Positions 16,748 through 21,607 of a stretch of 21,607 nt of DNA are shown in pieces. The notes under the pieces are model-generated. The model saw only the letters and a program-made list of their open reading frames with translations. It did no database searches and was not told where the DNA came from. The translations under genes and the position numbers were made by a program. The stretch covers positions 440,129 to 461,735 of the forward strand of contig BFEA01000123.1 of assembly GCA_003427395.1 (NCBI GenBank). The letters run 5' to 3'. How positions within the stretch are numbered: the stretch's first letter is position 1; the number at the start of each line of letters is the position of its first letter. Source of the stretch: Chara braunii. Taxonomy: Eukaryota > Streptophyta > Charophyceae > Charales > Characeae.

Positions 16748-18232
16748 CTAGCTCTGCGTTGCCGCCTTGCCCTCGAACTCCGCAATGACCTCCGCCGACA
16801 CGTTCCCTGCGGGCTCCCACGTGTTTTCGTCATCATCTGCCCACTTCACAAGGTACTCTACACGACCGTCACTCTCCCTCTTATCAAGGACCTCCTCTGC
16901 CACAGCATATTCCAGCCCAGATTCGAAGTCCTTAATCAAGTCCTCCCCGACGTCTTCGGCGGAAATCCACGAGTCCTCGCTATCGTCGCTCCACCGCACG
17001 AGGTACTCTACAACTCCATCTCCGTCAATGCGCTTCTCCAAGACCTGCTCAACCTGCACATCTTCGAAGATGGCCTCATCTAAAGCTCTGACGACTTGAT
17101 CGAGAGCTATTCGGCGGGCGAAATGCATAGGGTTCGCTTGAGGAGTGCGATCCAGCAATTGTCGCGCCAGATCGAGCACGCTTCGTCCCTGGTTGTCAAT
17201 GGCCTCCGGATCGGCGCCAAGCTCTAACAAGGCTTTGACGCATGTCAGGTGGACGTAGCCTGCAGCAATGTGCAGGGGTGTATAGCCATCCTTATCGTGA
17301 GGGTCGACGGCAGCGCCGACGCTTCCGAGCAAGCGGATGGCTTTCTCAGACCCGAGGCCAGCTGCAAAATGCAACGCTGTCCGTTGATTTTCGTCGATGG
17401 CGTTCACATCCCTCCCTTGATCCAACAGATCAGTCAGTTGCGCCGCATCGGCTTTACGAGCGGCTTCCCACCACGGGATCTCGAACTCGCGGCTTATGTC
17501 CATGGCCACGTTTTCCGCCGGCTCCCAGCTGTCGGGATGGTCGTCCATCCACTTGACCAGGTACTCAGTCTTTGTCCCATCCTCCGTAACACGGCTAGCG
17601 AGAATGCAATCAACTACTCCGAACGCCTCGGCACCCTGCCCTTCATCCTTATTCTCCCCCGCATCATCATCCCCGTCCTTCTCCAAGTCCTCTTCGTCTT
17701 CTCTATCCTCTTCCTCCTCCTCATTCACGCTCTGAACAGAACTTCCCACTACATGCGCAACTCCTCGCTGACGAGGTATTGAAGGCCACCTTGCCCCTCC
17801 TCTTCTGTGAAATCTGACGGCAGAGGAAACGGCAGCAGAGACGGAGGAATCCGACACCCAAGAGCTGCAGCACGGACGGGCAGCTTGTTGCTTCACAGCC
17901 GCTTCCCAGCAATCGTCACCCCTTCTTGCTACAGACACCATCGCCCCGGACGGCGATGCTTGTCTGCAAGAAGCGCCGTGCGCACCCTTCGGCAGAGGCG
18001 ACGAACCAGTCCGCAAGGAGACAGCGCTGCACTTGTGCTGGAAACTGAGCCCAAGCCCCGACTTCTTCACAGCTGCACCTCTGGGCAAGAATGCGGCCGT
18101 TGAGCGAGATGTCCCGTACGCGGAGGGAGGCATGTGATCAGATCGCCGTACGATCCCTCTCTTATCCTGCTGCAATGGAGAAGGGGCTGTTTCCACAGCT
18201 CGCGGAGGAAGGACAGCACCCGCAGCGGCCAT
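16748..18232 (-). CDS. cpSRP43: Chloroplast SRP43 (cpSRP43)
   Basis: A 494-residue single-exon protein, recognised from chromodomain-ankyrin-chromodomain order. Chromodomain 1 is about 203-250 (EYLVKW, then W236 in DSWEP). Four ankyrin-type repeats span about 253-390 (RTALHFAAGLG, YTPLHIAAGY). Chromodomain 2 is about 393-437 (EYLVRWSDD, W422) and chromodomain 3 about 443-488 (EYLVKWADDDENTWEP). cpSRP43 is the stromal chaperone that binds light-harvesting chlorophyll-binding proteins through its ankyrin repeats and cpSRP54 through chromodomain 2, handing cargo to Alb3 at the thylakoid. Residues 1 to about 165 are Ser/Ala/Arg-rich, as expected for a transit peptide but longer than usual. An in-frame Met at residue 98 (17939-17941) would leave a more ordinary presequence. 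Residues 170-199 are strongly acidic. The stop is TAG. No frameshift or missing domain is seen. Confidence 0.95.
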   Translation of the reverse strand: MAAAGAVLPPRAVETAPSPLQQDKRGIVRRSDHMPPSAYGTSRSTAAFLPRGAAVKKSGLGLSFQHKCSAVSLRTGSSPLPKGAHGASCRQASPSGAMVSVARRGDDCWEAAVKQQAARPCCSSWVSDSSVSAAVSSAVRFHRRGGARWPSIPRQRGVAHVVGSSVQSVNEEEEEDREDEEDLEKDGDDDAGENKDEGQGAEAFGVVDCILASRVTEDGTKTEYLVKWMDDHPDSWEPAENVAMDISREFEIPWWEAARKADAAQLTDLLDQGRDVNAIDENQRTALHFAAGLGSEKAIRLLGSVGAAVDPHDKDGYTPLHIAAGYVHLTCVKALLELGADPEAIDNQGRSVLDLARQLLDRTPQANPMHFARRIALDQVVRALDEAIFEDVQVEQVLEKRIDGDGVVEYLVRWSDDSEDSWISAEDVGEDLIKDFESGLEYAVAEEVLDKRESDGRVEYLVKWADDDENTWEPAGNVSAEVIAEFEGKAATQS

Positions 18233-18800
18233 GCCGCTTCTTCTTAATCGCGCGGGGAAAAAACTCTCTCTCTCCTCAACTGCTCAGCCTCCTTCTGACA
18301 ATTACACAAGACCGCTCCTGTCACTGGTCTGTCCCCCCGTACAGATACTTAGCCATGCATGTGAACTGACTCTGCGCTCAGCAGCATCATAAGCAAAAAA
18401 AGCTAGACCTGTGTGGCTCTCAGCTGAGCTGTGTGCTACCTTCCTACTACATGCAAGGACCACAGGTAATCATATCACCATTTCGGTGCTCTGAGATTGA
18501 TGAAGCAAGGCGATTGGCGGCGGCGGGGGGGGTGGGGGAGGGCAGGGGAGGGGGGGGAATAATCCTGAGATAAACCATACTCAAATCCTCGGGTAGGCTA
18601 GCAGAGTCGACCAACGCGGAGCCAGCCCTGGGCAGGCCACACCCCACCGGCCGGTTCAAAATGGGGGGGAAAGAAATTGAAAAGAAAAGAAAAAACTTCG
18701 AAAAAACTGGCTCCATGCCAGATCTGCAGCACTCAGCCTGAACAGTCAGAATCCATCCTTAAGGTTTGAACCCGATTACGGTTCAGTTATGGGGGAGTGA
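18233..18800. other. cpSRP43 upstream region, no further gene
   Basis: This should hold the cpSRP43 promoter and leader, but no clear TATA box was found. A G-rich block at 18514-18559 (GGCGGCGG then several G-runs) could form a quadruplex. Minus-strand frames here are compositional. Confidence 0.45.
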
Positions 18801-18801
18801 A

Positions 18802-19220
18802 GGGTGTAATCAGGTTTTTTATGGGTTTAGAGGCCTTTTAAGGGGGTTTAACAGGCGTCGAAAGGTTGTCAAAGGGGTCCGAAGGGGTGTAATCACGTTT
18901 TTCATGGGTTTAAACTTTTAATAACCAAGTTTCAAGGGGGGAAAAGAACGTTTAAAGGAGTCTTTTTTGAAGGAGTTTTTTAAGGGGGTTTAACGGGGGT
19001 ACAAAAGGCGTCAAAGGGGTCCAAAGGGGTGTAACCAGGGTTAACCAGGATTTTTTTTCATGGGTTTAAACTTTAAAGAAGAGTTTAAAGGGGGGGGAAA
19101 GAAAGTTTTCAACGAGTTCAGATGATTTTAAAGAAGTTTAAAGGGTTTAAAGGGGGTGTTATGGGGGTTTAAAGGGTGTCAAAGAGGTCCAAAGGGGTTT
19201 GAAGTGTCTCGAAGAGGTAT
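18802..19220. repeat. GGGGTTTAAA-rich degenerate array
   Basis: Dense in GGGTTTAAA, AAGGGGT and GTCAAAGGGGTCC words. A larger unit starting GGGGTGTAA and containing CATGGGTTTA recurs near 18802, 18884 and 19026. It is not the plant telomere repeat TTTAGGG, though superficially similar. Confidence 0.8.
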
Positions 19221-19508
19221 GCATAAAGTTATTTGTTCTATTACTTCTTTTTCGCAGGTTGAGTTTAATAAGGTACTTTGACGCTGGACCCGTTTTCCAG
19301 CAGGTGCTGCTCCCCACCAATAGATCCTTCTCTGTATCGTTCCAATTTTAACGGTTGTCTACAACGACAGATGTTTTGAATCTGCTTCTTCTTTTTCACG
19401 CTGTGCTTTTCCACAATTTTTTTTTTTTTTTTTTTCCTTGTCTTTCATAATTTCATTACTTTTTTGGGATTTCACGCTGAGACTGCCCAGGACCTTTCCA
19501 GACCCGAC
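19221..19508. other. No gene seen
   Basis: T-rich sequence with a long T-run near 19419-19435. Confidence 0.45.
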
Positions 19509-19620
19509 CTACCGGCTTTCCCCCCAACATGATGCACCCTGATATTGAATGTATGCAAGCTATATTGCGGGTCAGGTACAGGCAAAATAAGGGTGCATTC
19601 TGTTGGGGGCAAGACGGTAG
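19509..19620. mobile_element. Fold-back hairpin element, copy 4
   Basis: A 112-bp inverted repeat. The left arm begins CTACCGGCTTTCCCCCCAAC and the right arm ends GGGGGCAAGACGGTAG. ATGCACCCT/AGGGTGCAT pairs further in. The middle (GTATGCAAGCTATAT) is shared with the elements at 19741 and 19871, which places them in one subfamily. Confidence 0.75.
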
Positions 19621-19695
19621 TAGCCCCACCAAGCCTGCCCATCGGACAACAGCACAGCGAGAGCCACCCCCAGGCCGGGCAGCCAACCTAGCAGG

Positions 19696-20020
19696 CTATC
19701 ATCTTCCCCTCCCGAACACAACGCACCCTCATAATGAAAGTATGCAAGTTATATTTCCAGTCCGGTACACAGCCGGGGAAGACGCCAGTTGCCTCAACCC
19801 CCCCCGAGCTATGAACAGGGACCCCCTCAAACCCCCAAATCCCTCAGATAATTGGGACCCTCATAATGAATGTATGCAAGCTATATTTCCAGTCCGGTAC
19901 ACAGTCATAATGAGGGTGTTTTTGTCTGTGTTCAGGGGAAGACGCCAGTTGCCTCAACCCCCCCCCCCCACCAGTTATGAACAGGGACCCCCTCAAACCC
20001 CCAAATCCCTCAGATAATTG
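19696..20020. mobile_element. Fold-back hairpin element, copy 5, internally duplicated
   Basis: The left tip CTATCATCTTCCCC (19696) pairs with GGGGAAGACGCCAG, which appears twice (ending 19788 and 19948). A tandem duplication spans units 19725-19856 (132 bp) and 19857-20020 (164 bp). Unit 2 keeps the inner right arm TCATAATGAGGGT (19907), matching ACCCTCATAATGA at 19857, and unit 1 lacks it. The outer left arm exists only before unit 1. Each unit ends with the same flanking sequence (CCCTCAGATAATTG). Confidence 0.7.
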
Positions 20021-20137
20021 CGGCCATGTCTCGCTGTGGGCCAGCAAGGGTATGTTTATTAGGATTTTTTCTGCAACACACAAAAGAAAGGAAAAAGGAA
20101 AAAGGAAAAATAAGAAACAACGTAGACAAGCTAAATA

Positions 20138-20142
<5 letters not shown>

Positions 20143-20218
<76 letters not shown>
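20143..20218. repeat. (CT)n microsatellite
   Basis: 38 CT units. The long Leu/Ser and Glu/Arg frames across it are artefacts. Confidence 0.97.
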
Positions 20219-20222
<4 letters not shown>

Positions 20223-20595
20223 CTCTGTTGGGTCAGTCGGCCCAAGAAATAATACCAACCACCCATTGGCTCTCTCTCTCTCTCGACTACAGAACACTCT
20301 ACATGCATTTAAACACTTTTTGGACTCTATACATTCAAAATCACGAACTCGTCCAAATGCACCCGGTCCAGAAAGCGTCCAAATGCATGTTACAGTGTTG
20401 TCCAGTGGAGGCAGGCACATTCATAACATTCATTACACGAGAGCATTCATTCATCAACAATGACAGATCACCTAGCATAGGCATTATTTGTTGACAACAT
20501 CAAAACAAAAGCACTTCCCAAGCAGAGGCCAACATCATGGAAGATAGACACTGGGCCTGTTTTGTGGGACCGGAGGGAAATTAGATTTTTTCTTC
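20219..20595. other. No gene seen
   Basis: Mixed sequence with a repeated TCCAAATGCA word (20353 and 20378) and no coding or RNA signal. Confidence 0.45.
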
Positions 20596-20669
20596 GGGGG
20601 GGGAGGGGCAGGGTTGCAGGCAGGGGATAGAGGGGGCAGGCGAAGGAGGGGGGGGGGGGGGGGGGGGAG
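20596..20669. repeat. Poly(G)/G-rich tract
   Basis: Several G-runs including one of about 20 G, strongly quadruplex-prone on plus and i-motif-prone on minus. Such tracts are also often mis-sized in assemblies. Confidence 0.9.
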
Positions 20670-21060
20670 AAGGCGACAAGGAAAATGCATGCAGAGGAGG
20701 ATGAAGAAACTTCTTTTTTGCATCTTCTTTTTGTCTTTTCGTTTTGTGATGTGAACAGAGACAGACGAACCGGACCAGCTCAAAGTCTACAGAACCGCGC
20801 ACCGCCCACAACCGCGCGCGGCGCGGCACGGCACGGCGTACAATGCGCGAAAGCAATCTCGAAACCGAAATTAACCATCGAAGCAAGCAAGGAGCACATC
20901 AGCACAGAGAGACAAAGAGTTGGCCACAGCTGGTGGGCTATGGCTTCCGCCGCAGCCATAGCCCCCCCCTCACCGCTAAATAAGAATGACGAATGACGAC
21001 CCGGGCCCAGGTCCCGCCCACTCACCGGAATTCTGTTCAAATTCCGACCGTTGATTCTCA
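20670..21060. other. Unassigned, one possible short minus frame
   Basis: A minus-strand frame from an ATG at 20959 to 20780 (59 codons) begins MAAAEAIAH and has a hydrophobic stretch (LCLSVLMCSLLASM). It could be a first exon with a signal sequence, or chance. No continuation was found in the window. Confidence 0.2.
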
Positions 21061-21099
21061 AGATCTAACGAGATAACGAGATCTAACGAGATCTAACGG
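21061..21099. repeat. AGATCTAACG 10-bp tandem repeat
   Basis: Three full copies of AGATCTAACG and one degenerate spacer copy. Confidence 0.9.
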
Positions 21100-21169
21100 G
21101 CAGAAATGAAGAATGAGGTCCGTCAAGTAGGACTTGGTGGCCCCGTGGAGCTTAGGCCTCAGTCCCCTA

Positions 21170-21295
21170 CTACCATCTTTCAGTCCAGTAGAATGCACGG
21201 TCGTTATAGCTGGCTGCATTTGGCACAACTGTCAGGCCAGATGCAGCGATAATGGCCGCCGGGCATTGCATTCTATTGGCGGGTGAAGACGGTAG
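21170..21295. mobile_element. Fold-back hairpin element, copy 6
   Basis: A 126-bp inverted repeat. It begins CTACCATCTTTC and ends GGGTGAAGACGGTAG. Inner pairings include TAGAATGCA/TGCATTCTA and GCTGCAT/ATGCAGC, so the fold leaves only a loop of roughly 10-16 nt. The right tip GTGAAGACGGTAG is identical to that of the copy at 7976. Confidence 0.75.
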
Positions 21296-21451
21296 TTTCA
21301 ACCACTGCCAGAGGCGGCCTCTAAATTGTTTCATTTCAAGACCTTTCCTTTTTCGTCTAATTTCTTTTTTTATGTCTTTTTTTTTTTGGACATTTTCTTA
21401 TTTTTCTTCTTTTAAATATACAGAATCAGCACCCTATCGCGGAGAACAGAG

Positions 21452-21607
21452 GAATTCTTCGCTGGATGCAGATAGTGATTGTACGGAATTCTTCGCTGTA
21501 TGCAGACAGTGATTGTACGGAATTCTTCACTGTATGCAGACAGTGATTGTACGGAATTCTTCGCTGTATGCAGACAGTGATTGTACGGAATTCTTCGCTG
21601 TATGCAG
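21452..21607. repeat. 34-bp minisatellite running off the window
   Basis: Units start at 21452, 21486, 21520, 21554 and 21588, each GAATTCTTCGCTGTATGCAG followed by ACAGTGATTGTACG. The last is cut by the window end. The first unit has three differences and the later ones at most one, so the array is recent and still homogeneous. Confidence 0.97.

Noticed and set aside
16767-18103. Several plus-strand frames of 90-177 codons
   Set aside because: They are antisense shadows of the intact cpSRP43 gene.
18600-18660. Another copy of the SINE-like family (GGTTCAAAATGGG on plus)
   Set aside because: Beyond the TTTTGAACC start and general GC richness the alignment to copies A-D is not convincing.
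18802-19220. Interstitial telomere repeat
   Set aside because: The words are GGGGTTTAAA-like and irregular, not TTTAGGG in tandem.
19844-20463. Long frames on both strands at 20.1-20.3 kb
   Set aside because: They are translations of (CT)n as Leu-Ser or Glu-Arg repeats.
20780-20959. Small minus-strand gene starting MAAAEAIAH
   Set aside because: Only 59 codons in GC-skewed, repeat-like DNA with no homologous pattern. It is noted within the region entry instead of as a CDS.

Overview
The window is nuclear DNA of a green-lineage eukaryote. The evidence is an intact chloroplast SRP43 gene, a family known from the green lineage, next to an intact gene for a small mitochondrial complex I subunit. 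The rest is repeat-dense intergenic DNA with decayed transposons, long A/T homopolymers and many microsatellites. This fits a repeat-bloated streptophyte genome, such as a charophycean alga or a non-seed plant; the exact organism is inference. There are no bacterial operons, CRISPR arrays or rRNA genes.

Layout. 1-2760: poly(A)-tailed short retroposon-like repeats, an inverted pair of another repeat, a (TA)n tract and the first copy of a 738-bp hAT-like non-autonomous transposon. 2761-4250: no recognisable gene. 4260-5795: local tandem duplications and the second copy of the same transposon (737 bp), set in (TAA)n. 5838-7393, minus strand: a badly decayed reverse transcriptase of a retroelement, readable only by moving between frames, with its motif-A segment locally multiplied. 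7629-7844: a 108-bp tandem duplication. 8850-13760: repeat modules, including a diverged tandem duplication with a period of about 1.38 kb. 13868-13905: the exact Tn5/Nextera mate-pair junction sequence, almost certainly a library artefact, so continuity across it is doubtful. 13906-15340: low-complexity and tRNA-like repeat DNA.

15426-18232 is the gene-bearing island. NDUFB7 (minus) and cpSRP43 (minus) lie in tandem about 1.06 kb apart, each a single uninterrupted reading frame. The first belongs to mitochondrial complex I and the second delivers light-harvesting proteins in the chloroplast stroma, so they are neighbours rather than a pathway. 18800-21607: a GGGGTTTAAA-rich array, more hairpin elements, (CT)n, G-runs, and a 34-bp minisatellite running off the window end.

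The best candidate for something undescribed is a family of short fold-back elements, about 90-126 bp, with tips close to CTACCGTCTTC and a GGTCATTAT inner motif in the best copies. At least six members occur in this window (89, 7976, 10114, 19509, 19696 and 21170). I cannot tell from sequence alone whether they are tiny DNA transposons, small-RNA precursors or something else.
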